A stretch of 64,000 nucleotides of DNA. Source: Cryptosporangium arvum DSM 44712 (GTDB lineage Bacteria > Actinomycetota > Actinomycetes > Mycobacteriales > Cryptosporangiaceae). Positions 43,842 through 53,278 of the stretch are shown here, one piece after another. The number at the start of each line of letters is the position of its first letter. Position 1 is the first letter of the stretch. A model generated the notes under the pieces. The model was not told where the DNA came from. It was given only the letters and a program-made list of their open reading frames with translations, and ran no database searches. The position numbers were made by a program, and so were the translations under genes. The stretch covers positions 5,789,864 to 5,853,863 of the forward strand of contig NZ_KK073874.1 in NCBI RefSeq assembly GCF_000585375.1, in the 5' to 3' direction.

Positions 43842-44722
43842 GCCGCCACCAGCTCCGGCGCGACGACGGCACCGGGGCTGCGCAGGTAGCCGAGGACGAC
43901 GTCGGTGAGCGTCACCTCGTGCACGTCCCAGCGGGGGTCGACCGGCGCGGAGCTCCACCGCACCAGGACGGTGGCCTGGCGCTCGGTCGTGCGTGCCGAG
44001 ACGACGGGGTGCGCGCCGACCCGGCCGCCCCCCGCGTACACCTCGGCCGGCCCGACCAGCAGCCGGTGACCGCCGATCAGGTCGTCGATCCGCCCGGAGA
44101 CCTGGAGCGAACCCTCGTTGGTCAGCAGGAGCGAGTCGCAGACGTCGGTCAGCTCGGTGAGCACGTGCGAGGAGAGGACCACCGTGCAGCCCCGTTCCTC
44201 GACGGTCGCCATCAGCTCGCCGAGCAGCGCCGGGCGGGCGAGCGGGTCGAGGTCGGCCATCGGCTCGTCGAGCAGGACGACATCGGCCCGTTTGCCGAGC
44301 GCGAGCGCGATCGCGACCTGGGTGCGCTGGCCGCCGGAGATCCGGCCGACGCCGCGGTCGAGCGGGATACCGAGCCCGCGGAGGCGCTCGGTGGTGCCGC
44401 GCCGATCGAAGCCGGGGTTCGTCGCGGCCCCGAACCGGACCATCTCGGCGACGGTGAACCCGTCGTAGAGCGGTTTGGTCTGGCCGACGTAGGCGATCCG
44501 GTCACGCACGCGCCCGGGCGCGGCTCCGTCGATCCGGACGACGCCCTCGCTGGGCCGGGTCAGCCCGGCGGCCAGGCGCAGCAACGTCGACTTGCCGGAG
44601 CCGTTCGCACCGACCAGCGCGACCACACTTCCCGGCGGCACCGCGAACGAGCAGTCACGCAATCCCCAGCGCCGGAGCCCGTACCGCTTGCCGAGCCCCG
44701 TCGTCTCCAGCGTCGACGTCAT
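43838..44722 (-). CDS. ABC transporter ATP-binding protein
   Basis: The product has 294 residues. Walker A is GANGSGKST, the Q-loop is AYVGQTKPLYDGFTVAEMV, the signature is ISGGQRTQ, and Walker B is VVLLDEPMADLDPLAR followed by SSHV. The C-terminal extension of about 80 residues is usual for BcrA/YtrB-like drug or peptide exporters. It is the first gene of the operon, with a 26-bp inverted repeat 17 bases before the start. Confidence 0.9.
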   Translation of the reverse strand: MTSTLETTGLGKRYGLRRWGLRDCSFAVPPGSVVALVGANGSGKSTLLRLAAGLTRPSEGVVRIDGAAPGRVRDRIAYVGQTKPLYDGFTVAEMVRFGAATNPGFDRRGTTERLRGLGIPLDRGVGRISGGQRTQVAIALALGKRADVVLLDEPMADLDPLARPALLGELMATVEERGCTVVLSSHVLTELTDVCDSLLLTNEGSLQVSGRIDDLIGGHRLLVGPAEVYAGGGRVGAHPVVSARTTERQATVLVRWSSAPVDPRWDVHEVTLTDVVLGYLRSPGAVVAPELVAA

Positions 44723-44738
44723 GCGACCTCCCTCGTCT

Positions 44739-44764
44739 CTACTAAAGTACTAGCACATTAGTAG
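44739..44764. promoter_or_regulatory. Probable YtrA-type operator
   Basis: CTACTAA (44739-44745) and TTAGTAG (44758-44764) form a 26-bp inverted repeat in an AT-rich patch before the ABC operon. Size and position fit a GntR/YtrA dimer site overlapping the promoter. Confidence 0.65.
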
Positions 44765-44831
44765 TTAGGTTCACAGCGAGTGCCCAGCCCAGCCCCATTC
44801 GCTCGACAGGTCCGCGGTCGATTGTCGGAGC

Positions 44832-46073
44832 ATGACGATCACGACCCTCGATGAGGACGCGGTACAAGTCGCCGCCAAGGCCGGCCGGGCCGTGCTCGAC
44901 GTAGTGATCCCGGTCCACAACGAAGAGCACGACATCGAGGGCTCGGTGCGGCGCCTTCACTCCCACCTGACCGCGACGTTCCCCTACCCGTTCCGGATCA
45001 CCGTCGCCGACAACGCGAGCACCGACAACACCTATGCGATCGCCCACTGGCTGGCCGGGCAGCTGTCCGGCGTCGCGGCCGTGCACCTACCGGAGAAGGG
45101 CCGCGGACGGGCGCTCAAGGCGGTCTGGTCGGCCTCGGACGCACCGATCCTGGCCTACATGGACGTCGATCTGTCGACCGATCTCGCGGCGCTGTTGCCG
45201 CTGGTCGCGCCACTGATCTCGGGCCACTCCGACCTGGCCATCGGCACCCGGCTGTCCCGGGCCTCCCGGGTGGTGCGCGGAGCCAAGCGCGAGGTGATCT
45301 CGCGCTGCTACAACCTGATCCTGCGCGGCACGCTCCAGGCCGGCTTCTCCGACGCGCAGTGCGGGTTCAAGGCGATCCGACGCGACGTCGCCGGGCGCCT
45401 GCTGCCCCTGGTGGAGGACACCGGCTGGTTCTTCGACACCGAGATGCTGGTGCTGGCCGAGCGCGCCGGGCTGCGGATCCACGAGGTGCCGGTGGACTGG
45501 GTCGACGACCCGGACAGCCGGGTGGACATCGTGGCCACGGCCGTCGCCGACCTCAAAGGAGTCTGGCGCCTCGGGCGGGGTCTGGCCACCGGCGCGGTGC
45601 CGCTGCACACCGTGCGCGCGTCGCTGAAGACGCCCGAGGTCGCGCCCGGCGTCGAATCCCGGCTGGTGCGCCAGCTGATCCGGTTCGGCGGGGTCGGGGT
45701 CGCGAGCACGCTGGCCTACCTCGTGCTCTACGTGGCGCTGCGCGGCGTGGTGGGCGCGTTCACCGCGAACCTGCTCGCGCTGCTGGTCACCGCGGTCGCC
45801 AACACCGCCGCGAACCGGCGGCTCACGTTCGGCGTCCGGGGTGCCGGCCGGCGCGGGCGGCAGCACTTCGAGGGGCTGCTCGTGTTCGGGCTCGGCCTGG
45901 CGCTGACCACCGGCGCGCTCTCGGTGCTGCACGCGGCGGTGAGCGCTCCCGGCCGCGGCGTCGAACTGGCCGTCCTGATCGGCGCGAACCTCGCCGCGAC
46001 GATCCTCCGCTTCCTCCTCTTCCGCGCCTGGGTCTTCCACCCCCGGCGCACGGCTCCGATCCGGGAACAGTGA
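44832..46073 (+). CDS. GT2 glycosyltransferase fused to GtrA-like membrane domain
   Basis: The product has 413 residues. The DPM1-like GT2 domain (about 20-255) has VLDVVIPVHNEEHDIEGSVR, ADNASTDNTYAIA, the metal-binding YMDVDLSTD and DAQCGFKAIRRDVA. From about residue 280 a GtrA domain with four helices follows (LVRQLIRFGGVGVASTLAYL, NTAANRRLTFG). Such fusions make polyprenyl-phosphate sugars and move them across the membrane for cell-envelope glycosylation. The stop overlaps the start of the next gene (TGATG), which encodes a GT39-like transferase likely to use the lipid-linked sugar. Confidence 0.9.
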   Translation: MTITTLDEDAVQVAAKAGRAVLDVVIPVHNEEHDIEGSVRRLHSHLTATFPYPFRITVADNASTDNTYAIAHWLAGQLSGVAAVHLPEKGRGRALKAVWSASDAPILAYMDVDLSTDLAALLPLVAPLISGHSDLAIGTRLSRASRVVRGAKREVISRCYNLILRGTLQAGFSDAQCGFKAIRRDVAGRLLPLVEDTGWFFDTEMLVLAERAGLRIHEVPVDWVDDPDSRVDIVATAVADLKGVWRLGRGLATGAVPLHTVRASLKTPEVAPGVESRLVRQLIRFGGVGVASTLAYLVLYVALRGVVGAFTANLLALLVTAVANTAANRRLTFGVRGAGRRGRQHFEGLLVFGLGLALTTGALSVLHAAVSAPGRGVELAVLIGANLAATILRFLLFRAWVFHPRRTAPIREQ

Positions 46074-48199
46074 TGACCGCTCTGACCTCGGGGCCCCGCC
46101 CCGCCCTCGCCGACCCCGCGCCCGAGCGCCCGAGCGGCCGGTTCGCCCGGCTGCTCCGCGGCCGCGAGGACGATCCGCGCTGGATCCGGCCGGCGCTGCT
46201 GGTGCTGCTGGCCGGCACCGCGGCGCTCTATCTCTGGGATCTCGGCTCGTCCGGGTGGGCCAACAGCTTCTACTCGGCGGCGGTGCAGGCCGGCACCGAG
46301 AGCTGGAAGGCCTTCTTCTTCGGCTCCTCGGACGCGGCCAACTTCATCACCGTCGACAAGACCCCCGCCGCCCTGTGGGTCATGGAGCTCTCGGCCCGGA
46401 TCTTCGGCGTCAACGCCTGGAGCATCCTGGTGCCGCAGGCCCTCGAGGGCGTCGCCGGCGTCGGGCTGCTGTACCTGGCCGTGCGCCGGTGGTCGGGCCC
46501 GGTCGCGGGGCTGATCGCGGGTGCGGTGCTGGCGCTGACGCCGGTCGCCACGCTGATGTTCCGGTTCAACAACCCCGACGCGCTGCTCGTGCTGCTGCTG
46601 ATCGGCGCCGTCTACGCGACGATGCGCGCGATCGAGGCCGCCGCGGTGCGCGCCGGCACCCGCTGGCTCGCGCTGGCCGGTGTGCTGATCGGGTTCGGCT
46701 TCCTCACCAAGATGCTGCAGGCGTTCGTCGTCGTGCCGGTGCTGGCGATCGTGTACCTGGTGGTCGCGCCGACGTCGGTGCGCCGGCGGCTGTTCCAGCT
46801 CGTGGTCGCGTTCGTGGCCCTGATCGCCGCGGCCGGCTGGTGGGTGCTGATCGCCGAGCTGTGGCCGGCCTCGAGCCGCCCGTACATCGGTGGTTCGCAG
46901 ACCAACAGCGTGCTCGACCTGGTGCTGGGCTACAACGGGCTGGGCCGACTCTCCGGCGACGAGGCCGGCAGCGTCACGCCCGGCGGCGGAGGCGCGGGTT
47001 CCTGGGGTGAGACCGGCCTGCTGCGCCTGTTCAACTCCGAGTTCGGCACTCAGGCCAGCTGGCTGATCCCGGCGGCGCTGGTATTGCTGGTGGCGGTGCT
47101 CGGGTTCACCGCGCGGGCCCCGCGGACCGACCGGACCCGCGCGGCGATGCTGCTGTGGGGCGGCTGGCTGGTGCTCACCGGGCTGATCTTCAGCTTCATG
47201 CAAGGCATCATCCACCCGTACTACACGGTGGCCCTGGCGCCGGCGATCGGTGCGGTGGTGGGCATCGGTGCGGTGTCGGTGTGGACGCTGCGCGGCGAGG
47301 ACGCCGCTCGGGCCGTGCTCGCCGTCGCGATGGGCGCGACCGCGGTCTGGGCGTTCGTGCTGCTCGGCCGGGCCGACTGGCAGCCGTGGCTGCGGTGGGT
47401 GGTGCTGGTCGGCGGGCTGGGCGTCGCGGCCGGGCTCGCGTTCACGCCCCGGCTCGCGCGCCGGGTGGCGATCGCGATGGCGGCCGCCGCGCTGCTGCTC
47501 GGTGTCGCGGCTCCCGCCGCGTACGCCGTGCAGACCGCGTCGCAGCCGCACTCCGGCGCGATTCCGAGTGCGGGTCCGTCCGGTGGCTTCGCTGGCTTCG
47601 GCGGACGTCAGGCCGGCGGGCCCGGGGGCACGGGCACCCGCGGCGGCATGCCCGGCGGCGGGCAGCCGGGCCAGCTAGCGGGCGGGAACGGGAACCAGCT
47701 ACCGGGCGGGAACGCGAACCCGTTGCCCGGCGGGAACGGGAACCAGCAGCAGTGGCCGGGCGGCTCCCGGGGCAACGGGTTCGGCGGACAGCCGGGCGGG
47801 CCGTCGATGGGCGGCGGGAACCTGCTCACCGGCAGCACACCCAGCGCCGAGCTCACCGCGCTGCTGACCGCGGACGCGTCCGACTACACCTGGGTCGCCG
47901 CGACCGTCGGGTCGAACGCGGCGTCGGGCTACCAGCTGGCCACCGGCGACCCGGTGATGGCGCTCGGCGGCTTCAACGGCACCGACCCCACCCCGACGCT
48001 CGCCGCCTTCCAGCAGTACGTGAGCGAGGGCCGGATCCACTACTTCGTCTCCGGCGGCGGCGGCTTCGGAAACCGCGGCGGCGAGGGAACGTCGTCGCAG
48101 ATCACGCAGTGGGTGGAGGAGAACTTCACCGCGACGACCGTCGGCGGAGTCACCGTCTACGACCTGACCCGGCCGAGCGCCGGAACCACCGGGTCCTGA
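46073..48199 (+). CDS. GT39/ArnT-like membrane glycosyltransferase with Gly-rich insert
   Basis: The product has 708 residues. About 11 membrane helices follow WIRPALLVLLAGTAALYLWD. The first external loop has the acidic catalytic region GSSDAANFITVDKTPAALWV typical of the ArnT/PMT superfamily of actinobacteria. Residues about 500-590 are a Gly/Asn/Gln/Pro-rich disordered linker with repeats such as GGNGNQLPGGNANPLPGGNG. A final domain of about 110 residues (AELTALLTADASDYTWVAAT) is external. The gene is coupled to the GT2-GtrA gene, which probably supplies polyprenyl-phosphate sugar. Confidence 0.87.
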   Translation: MTALTSGPRPALADPAPERPSGRFARLLRGREDDPRWIRPALLVLLAGTAALYLWDLGSSGWANSFYSAAVQAGTESWKAFFFGSSDAANFITVDKTPAALWVMELSARIFGVNAWSILVPQALEGVAGVGLLYLAVRRWSGPVAGLIAGAVLALTPVATLMFRFNNPDALLVLLLIGAVYATMRAIEAAAVRAGTRWLALAGVLIGFGFLTKMLQAFVVVPVLAIVYLVVAPTSVRRRLFQLVVAFVALIAAAGWWVLIAELWPASSRPYIGGSQTNSVLDLVLGYNGLGRLSGDEAGSVTPGGGGAGSWGETGLLRLFNSEFGTQASWLIPAALVLLVAVLGFTARAPRTDRTRAAMLLWGGWLVLTGLIFSFMQGIIHPYYTVALAPAIGAVVGIGAVSVWTLRGEDAARAVLAVAMGATAVWAFVLLGRADWQPWLRWVVLVGGLGVAAGLAFTPRLARRVAIAMAAAALLLGVAAPAAYAVQTASQPHSGAIPSAGPSGGFAGFGGRQAGGPGGTGTRGGMPGGGQPGQLAGGNGNQLPGGNANPLPGGNGNQQQWPGGSRGNGFGGQPGGPSMGGGNLLTGSTPSAELTALLTADASDYTWVAATVGSNAASGYQLATGDPVMALGGFNGTDPTPTLAAFQQYVSEGRIHYFVSGGGGFGNRGGEGTSSQITQWVEENFTATTVGGVTVYDLTRPSAGTTGS

Positions 48200-48212
48200 C
48201 GCGACCAGGAGA

Positions 48213-48240
48213 GCCGGTGGCGCGCGACCGCGCCACCGGC
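48213..48240. terminator. Bidirectional terminator
   Basis: GCCGGTGGCGCG, tetraloop CGAC, then the exact complement, followed by TTCTC. It lies between the convergent glycosyltransferase and TIR-WD40 genes. Confidence 0.75.
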
Positions 48241-48280
48241 TTCTCGCGGTCCCCGGCACCTGCCGGGTGGAACTCGCGAC

Positions 48281-50119
48281 CTAGGACGCGCAGGTGTCGT
48301 GGTACTCGACGCCCGGCGCGTAGGACTCCCAGACGTCCCGGGGCAGTGCCCCGCCGGCTCGGCGGCACGCCTCGCCGGTCAGGGCGGCGTCGCCGTCGGG
48401 CACCGCGGCCGGGGCCGGGTCCCAGCGCACGACGCTCCCGTCGGCCGAGACGCTGCGCAGCGTGGTGCCCTGGAACGCCACGTCGAGCACGGTTCCGTGC
48501 TGCACCGACACCGACGTCACGGCGGCGCGGGTGCCGGTGTCCCAGACCGTGACGGTGCCGTTCGCGCCGCCGCCGGCCAGGCGTTTCCCGTCGGCCGACC
48601 AGCCGAGCACGGTGGGCCGGCCGGTCCCGCGCACCGCGGCCGGTGTGCCGGGCGCGGACGGCTCCGCGACGTCGACGAGCCGGACGCCGGTGCCGGTCGC
48701 CACCGCGAGCCGCTGCCCGTCGGGGCTGAACACCAGGTCGGCGACGTCGGGAAGGCCGTCGATCGTCGCCAGTTGCGCGGTCGGCGTCCCGTCGGCGACG
48801 GCCCAGATCCGCACCGTCCCGCTCCGGGCGTAGGCGAGCAGGTCCTCGCTGAACGCCACCGCGGTGACCGGTTCGGTGCCGCCGCCGATGACACCGCGGG
48901 GCGCCGGTGCCGACGGGACCGACACGTCCCAGAGGCGGACCTGACCGGCCGGTCCCCCGGTCGCGAGCGTCCGGCCGTCGGGGGCGAAGCCGAGCGCGCT
49001 GACGCCGGTGAGCGGCACCGTGCCGACGCGGCGCGGGGTGCCGGTGAGATCCCAGAGCTCGGTGTCGACGGCGGCGATCCGCTCGCTCGCGGCCAGCCGG
49101 GTGCCCGTCACCGCGGTCCGGGCGCCCTGCCGGAACGGATCGAGGCTCCACGACGACAGCGCGCCGTCGGGCCCCCGGGTGAGCAGGACGCCGGGGTTCA
49201 GGACGGCCGCGTCCACGGGGCCACCGGTGGTCACCGCACCGGCGAACGGCGTCGCGCGCAGCGCCTCGGTGAGCGCCGCCGAGGCCTCCGGGCCGGGCGT
49301 CAGGTAGCGGGCCGCGAGACCGGTCTGCAGCGCGCGGCCCGGGTCGCTCGTGCGGAGCCGGACGGCGTCGCGCAGGAACGCGCTCGCCGCCATCGCCCGC
49401 ACGTCGGCGGCCGCGCGCTCGTGCGCCCGCGCCTCGGAGCGGCCGTCGACGACCGCGACGCCGGAGATCACCAGCGACACCACGAGCAGCAGGGCCAGCA
49501 CCGCGATCGCGCTCAGCGCGGCGCGCCGGGCACGCCCACGTTCCCGCACGTCACGGCCCAGCAGTTCGCGCCGGGACGTGTGCACGATCGGCGCGGCGAT
49601 CGTGGCGACCTCGGACCGGAAGTCGGGGTCGTGGATCGAGAGGTCGTCCCGGCCGACCGCCCACCGCAGGTCGACGTACCGGGGCCGCGCCGCGTAGCGG
49701 CCGGACAGCGCCCGCGGTAGGCAGTCGGTGCGCGACCAGTCGAAGTCGTCGCGGCCCCAGTGGACCTCGCCGTCGAGCAGCACGAGGATCAGCCGGTCGA
49801 TCGGGTTGGGGGCGTCACCGGGCTGCAGCGCCGCGGTGCCGGCGCCGCTGAGCCAGTGTCCGACCTCGCGCTCGACCCAGCGCGAGCGCGCCGCCTTCGG
49901 GGACGCGAGCAGGATCAGGTAGCGGGAGGCGTCCAGCTCGGTGAACAGGTCGGAACGCAGGGAGCCGCTGGGTTCGGTGTCGGTGGTGTCGCGGTGGACC
50001 GACAGCGTGCCCGTTCCGTACCACGGGGTGCCGATCGTCCGGATCGCACGCTGGAGCGCCGAGGCCACGCCGGTGCCCTCGGCCCATGCATAGGTAATGA
50101 AAGCGTCATGCGCCGCCAT
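48281..50119 (-). CDS. TIR domain-transmembrane-WD40 repeat protein (copy 2)
   Basis: The product has 612 residues. The TIR domain begins AHDAFITYAWAEGTGVASAL, with TLSVHRDTTDTEPSGSLRSD and LILLASPKAARSRWVEREVG holding the conserved Glu. It continues through RLILVLLDGEVHW. One membrane helix (AALSAIAVLALLLVVSLVIS, about residues 195-222) separates it from a helical linker (LRTSDPGRALQTGLAARYL) and a WD40 propeller (about 300-585). The C-terminus has Cys and PRDVWESYAPG then a final Cys, like the cap of the paralogue at 23583-26294. It is transcribed alone. The function may be surveillance or cell death, which is inference. Confidence 0.88.
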   Translation of the reverse strand: MAAHDAFITYAWAEGTGVASALQRAIRTIGTPWYGTGTLSVHRDTTDTEPSGSLRSDLFTELDASRYLILLASPKAARSRWVEREVGHWLSGAGTAALQPGDAPNPIDRLILVLLDGEVHWGRDDFDWSRTDCLPRALSGRYAARPRYVDLRWAVGRDDLSIHDPDFRSEVATIAAPIVHTSRRELLGRDVRERGRARRAALSAIAVLALLLVVSLVISGVAVVDGRSEARAHERAAADVRAMAASAFLRDAVRLRTSDPGRALQTGLAARYLTPGPEASAALTEALRATPFAGAVTTGGPVDAAVLNPGVLLTRGPDGALSSWSLDPFRQGARTAVTGTRLAASERIAAVDTELWDLTGTPRRVGTVPLTGVSALGFAPDGRTLATGGPAGQVRLWDVSVPSAPAPRGVIGGGTEPVTAVAFSEDLLAYARSGTVRIWAVADGTPTAQLATIDGLPDVADLVFSPDGQRLAVATGTGVRLVDVAEPSAPGTPAAVRGTGRPTVLGWSADGKRLAGGGANGTVTVWDTGTRAAVTSVSVQHGTVLDVAFQGTTLRSVSADGSVVRWDPAPAAVPDGDAALTGEACRRAGGALPRDVWESYAPGVEYHDTCAS

Positions 50120-50166
50120 CGGTCACCTTTCGCCCCGGAGGCGGCTCACGGTAGCGACCCCGCCGG

Positions 50167-51198
50167 CTAGCCGATCCGCCCCGGGTGACCTGGCCGAACG
50201 TCTGAATCACGCACGGCGGTGCGCAGGGCCGTGGCGACCTCGGCGATCAGGTCGTCGTCGATGGCGTAACCGGGGAAGTACGCGCAGATCCGGTCGCAGT
50301 CGCCGTACCGGGCGACGATCTCGGCCGCGACCTGGTCGGGGGTGCCGCACACCGCGAGCGTGTCGACCATCTCGTCGGTGATCAGCTCGGCCATCGACGC
50401 CCACTCGCCACGCTTCGAGCGGGCATTGAGCTCGGGCTGCAGGTCACCCCAGCCCTCGACGTCGAGCACCGGGCGGTAGGCGGGCGTGGAGCCGTAGAAG
50501 GCCAGCAGCCCGCGGACCGCGCGTTCGGGGCCGGTGCGCCCGACGCCGACGATCACCTCGGCGGTCACCTCGAACTCCGCCCGCTCGCGGGCCAGCCCCG
50601 CGCGGATCGCCGGCCAGGTGCGCTCACGCATGTGCCGGGCGGAGTTGAACGGCATCACCAGGACGCCGTCCGCGACCTCGGCCGCCATCCGGTTCATCCG
50701 CGGCCCGAGCGCTCCGACGAGCACCTTCGGGACGCCGTAGGGGTTCGGGCCCGGGTTGAACGTCGGCGGCATCAGCGTGTGGCGGGTGTACTCGCCGCGG
50801 AAGTCCAGCCGGGTGCCGTCCTGCCAGCTACGCAGGATCGCCCGGGTGGCCCGCACCCATTCACGCATCTGGGCGACCGGCCGGCCCCACGGCGCGCCGT
50901 AGCGGTTCTCCACGTGCGCCCGGACCTGCGAGCCGAGCCCCAGCCGGAACCGCCCCCGGGAGAGCAGGTGCAGGTCGTAGGCCGCGTGCGCGAGGTGCAC
51001 GGGGCTGCGCGGGAACGCGATCGCGACGTTCGTCATCAGGTCGAGCTCGCAGACCGGCGCCGCGGCGACCAGCGGGAAGAACAGGTCGTGCGAGTTCTCG
51101 AACGTGAAGACGCCGTCCACACCGGCGGCCTCGAGCGCCCGCGCGCGGTCGGCGGCGTCGACGACGGAGTCCGAGAGCATCACGTCGAGTTTCAGCAC
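50167..51198 (-). CDS. LLM class F420-dependent oxidoreductase
   Basis: The product has 343 residues. LKLDVMLSDSVVDAADRARALEAAGVDGVFTFENSHDLFFPL matches the TIGR03617-type F420 group of actinomycetes. GRFRLGLGSQVRAHVENRYG and VGALGPRMNRMAAEVADGVL are conserved landmarks. It likely transfers hydride to or from F420 with an unknown alcohol or aldehyde. GTG at 51198 is chosen because similarity begins there. An upstream in-frame start at 51237 adds 13 unrelated residues. It is a single gene, 47 bp upstream of the second TIR-WD40 gene. Confidence 0.85.
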   Translation of the reverse strand: MLKLDVMLSDSVVDAADRARALEAAGVDGVFTFENSHDLFFPLVAAAPVCELDLMTNVAIAFPRSPVHLAHAAYDLHLLSRGRFRLGLGSQVRAHVENRYGAPWGRPVAQMREWVRATRAILRSWQDGTRLDFRGEYTRHTLMPPTFNPGPNPYGVPKVLVGALGPRMNRMAAEVADGVLVMPFNSARHMRERTWPAIRAGLARERAEFEVTAEVIVGVGRTGPERAVRGLLAFYGSTPAYRPVLDVEGWGDLQPELNARSKRGEWASMAELITDEMVDTLAVCGTPDQVAAEIVARYGDCDRICAYFPGYAIDDDLIAEVATALRTAVRDSDVRPGHPGRIG

Positions 51199-51389
51199 GC
51201 CCCTGATGCTGCCGGTTCCGAGACGCCCCGGGAGCATCTCTTACACAGTGGAACGAACTGTCAGGCGCAGCCGCCCACCATGTTCGCGCAGCCGCGCGCG
51301 AGGCTCGTCACCCCACCGACCGCGGTCTCCCGGGCATTCCCCCTAGCCCGACACTCGCGGTAGAGCTGGACACACGGCAGGATCGAACG

Positions 51390-52766
51390 ATGCTTGTCGA
51401 CGAACTGCGTGCGGCGCTCGGTGCGGAGCGCCTGATCGAGGACCCCGACGTGCAGGCGTCGTACGCACGCGACGAGGCCGCGTGGGCGCCGGCCGGCGCA
51501 CCGCTGCTCGTCGTCCGCGCCCGCACCACCGACGACGTCCGGACGGTCGTCCAGGCCTGCCTGCGCCACCGCGTGCCGGTCGTTCCGCGCGGTGCCGGCA
51601 CCGGCCTCTCCGGCGGTGCGAACGCCGTCGACGGGTGCGTCGTGCTCTCCACCGAGCAGATGACCGACATCGTCGAGATCAACCCGACCGAACGGCTCGC
51701 GGTCGTCCAGCCGGGCGTCGTGAACGACCACCTGCGTGCGGCCGCGGCGGAACACGGCCTGTGGTACCCGCCCGACCCGGCGAGCGCGCCCTGGTCGACG
51801 ATCGGCGGCAACGTCGCCACCAACGCCGGTGGGCTGTGCTGCGTGAAGTACGGCGTCACCCGGGACTACGTGCTGGCGCTGGAGGTCGTGACCGGCACCG
51901 GCGAACGGGTGCGCCTCGGCCGCCGCACCGCGAAGGGCGTCGCCGGGTACGACCTGGCCGGGCTGATCGTCGGCTCCGAGGGCACGCTCGGCATCGTCAC
52001 CGAGATCACCGTGCGGCTGCGCCCGGCCCGCGCCCCGGAGCACACCGTGGCCGGGTACTTCGCGTCGCTGGTCGCGGCGGGCGAGGCGGTCCGCGCCGTG
52101 GGCGAGGCCGGCGTCGTGCCGTCCGCGCTCGAGCTCGTCGACCGGCACTGCCTGGAGGCCGTCGACGCCTGGAAGAACATGGGTCTCTCGGCCGACGCCG
52201 ACGTGATCCTGCTCGGCCGCACCGACGCGCCCGGCCTGGCCGGCGAGGAGGAGGCGGCCGCCATGCTCGCCTGCTTCGAACGTGCCGGAGCCACCTGGGC
52301 CGCCCGGTCGACCGACCAGGAGGAGGCCGACGCGCTCTTCGCGGCCCGCAGGCTGGCCTACCCCGCGCTCGAGCGGCTGGGCCCGGTGCTCACCGAGGAC
52401 GTCTGCGTCCCCCGGGCCGCGGTGCCGGAGATGCTCGGCCGGATCGAGGCGACCGCCCGGCGCCACGACGTGCTCATCGCCAACGTCGCCCACGCCGGCG
52501 ACGGCAACCTGCACCCGCTGATCATCACCCCCGCCGGCGACGACGCGGCCCGCCGCCGGGCCCAGGGCGCGTTCGAACAGATCATCGCCGACGCGCTGGA
52601 GCTGGGCGGAACGGTCACCGGTGAACACGGCGTCGGGCTGCTGAAGCGCGACGGGCTCGAGCAGGAGCTGGCGCCCGCGGTGCAGGCGATGCACCACGCG
52701 GTGAAGCAGGCGCTCGACCCGGCCGGCATCCTCAACCCCGGCAAGGTGTTCGCCCGGCGTGCGTGA
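51390..52766 (+). CDS. glcD: FAD-linked oxidase (GlcD/D-lactate dehydrogenase type)
   Basis: The product has 458 residues. The PCMH-type FAD domain has VVPRGAGTGLSGGANAVDG and WSTIGGNVATNAGGLCCVKYG, followed by GSEGTLGIVTEITVRL. The C-terminal FAD-linked oxidase domain has ANVAHAGDGNLHPLII and GEHGVGLLKRDGLEQEL. These match glycolate oxidase GlcD and related D-2-hydroxyacid dehydrogenases. Neither GlcE/GlcF nor a reductase gene is adjacent, so the electron acceptor is unclear. ATG at 51390 is the natural N-terminus. Confidence 0.88.
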   Translation: MLVDELRAALGAERLIEDPDVQASYARDEAAWAPAGAPLLVVRARTTDDVRTVVQACLRHRVPVVPRGAGTGLSGGANAVDGCVVLSTEQMTDIVEINPTERLAVVQPGVVNDHLRAAAAEHGLWYPPDPASAPWSTIGGNVATNAGGLCCVKYGVTRDYVLALEVVTGTGERVRLGRRTAKGVAGYDLAGLIVGSEGTLGIVTEITVRLRPARAPEHTVAGYFASLVAAGEAVRAVGEAGVVPSALELVDRHCLEAVDAWKNMGLSADADVILLGRTDAPGLAGEEEAAAMLACFERAGATWAARSTDQEEADALFAARRLAYPALERLGPVLTEDVCVPRAAVPEMLGRIEATARRHDVLIANVAHAGDGNLHPLIITPAGDDAARRRAQGAFEQIIADALELGGTVTGEHGVGLLKRDGLEQELAPAVQAMHHAVKQALDPAGILNPGKVFARRA

Positions 52767-53275
52767 AGTCCTGCTCCCGCCCGAGCTCGGGTCCGCGGAG
52801 TTCCGGCGGCATCCCGGAGATCGACCCGGAACGCGCGGAGCCGGTCGGGATCGAGGTCACGCCTCGCCCGGGCGTCCCCATCGAGCGGCCGGCACGACCT
52901 TGATCGCCACGAGGACAGTGGCCCGCCCGGGGTGCGTCCGCAGGCCGCTCGCCCGGGGCGGGAACCGGACGCCCGGCCCCGCAGATCTGTCGGACCGGCC
53001 TCGAGGTCGAGCAGCCCGGCGACGTCGTCGACCGACCGGCGCAGCGGGCGCGGGAGCACACCCATCTCGGCGAGGCCGGCCTGAACCCGTCGAAGCTCCG
53101 GGCGAGAACCTGCCGCCGCAGGCCGCGCAGCGAATCCACCACCGTCAGCGTCGCTCCCGGGCTGCCACGCCCACGTCGACGCGGAGGAGGGGCGTCACCA
53201 CACCCGGTCACCGTTGTGAACGGAAATCAGATTCGGCATTGGGACGTAAACGGCGGCCGGCGGATCTAGCGTGGG
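52767..53275. other. Long intergenic region, possible decayed gene
   Basis: About 510 bp with no intact gene. On the reverse strand, protein-like fragments alternate between frames: SLRGLRRQVLARSFDGFR in one and MGVLPRPLRRSVDDVAGLLD in another, adjacent to each other near 53035-53125. This suggests a frameshifted relic. I do not recognise the family and give this low weight. AT-richer sequence at 53213-53270 serves the next gene. Confidence 0.35.
53267..53272 (+). promoter_or_regulatory. -10 box (leaderless) of small CxxC protein gene
   Basis: TAGCGT is followed by six bases and the ATG at 53279. Confidence 0.45.
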
Positions 53276-53278
53276 GTG

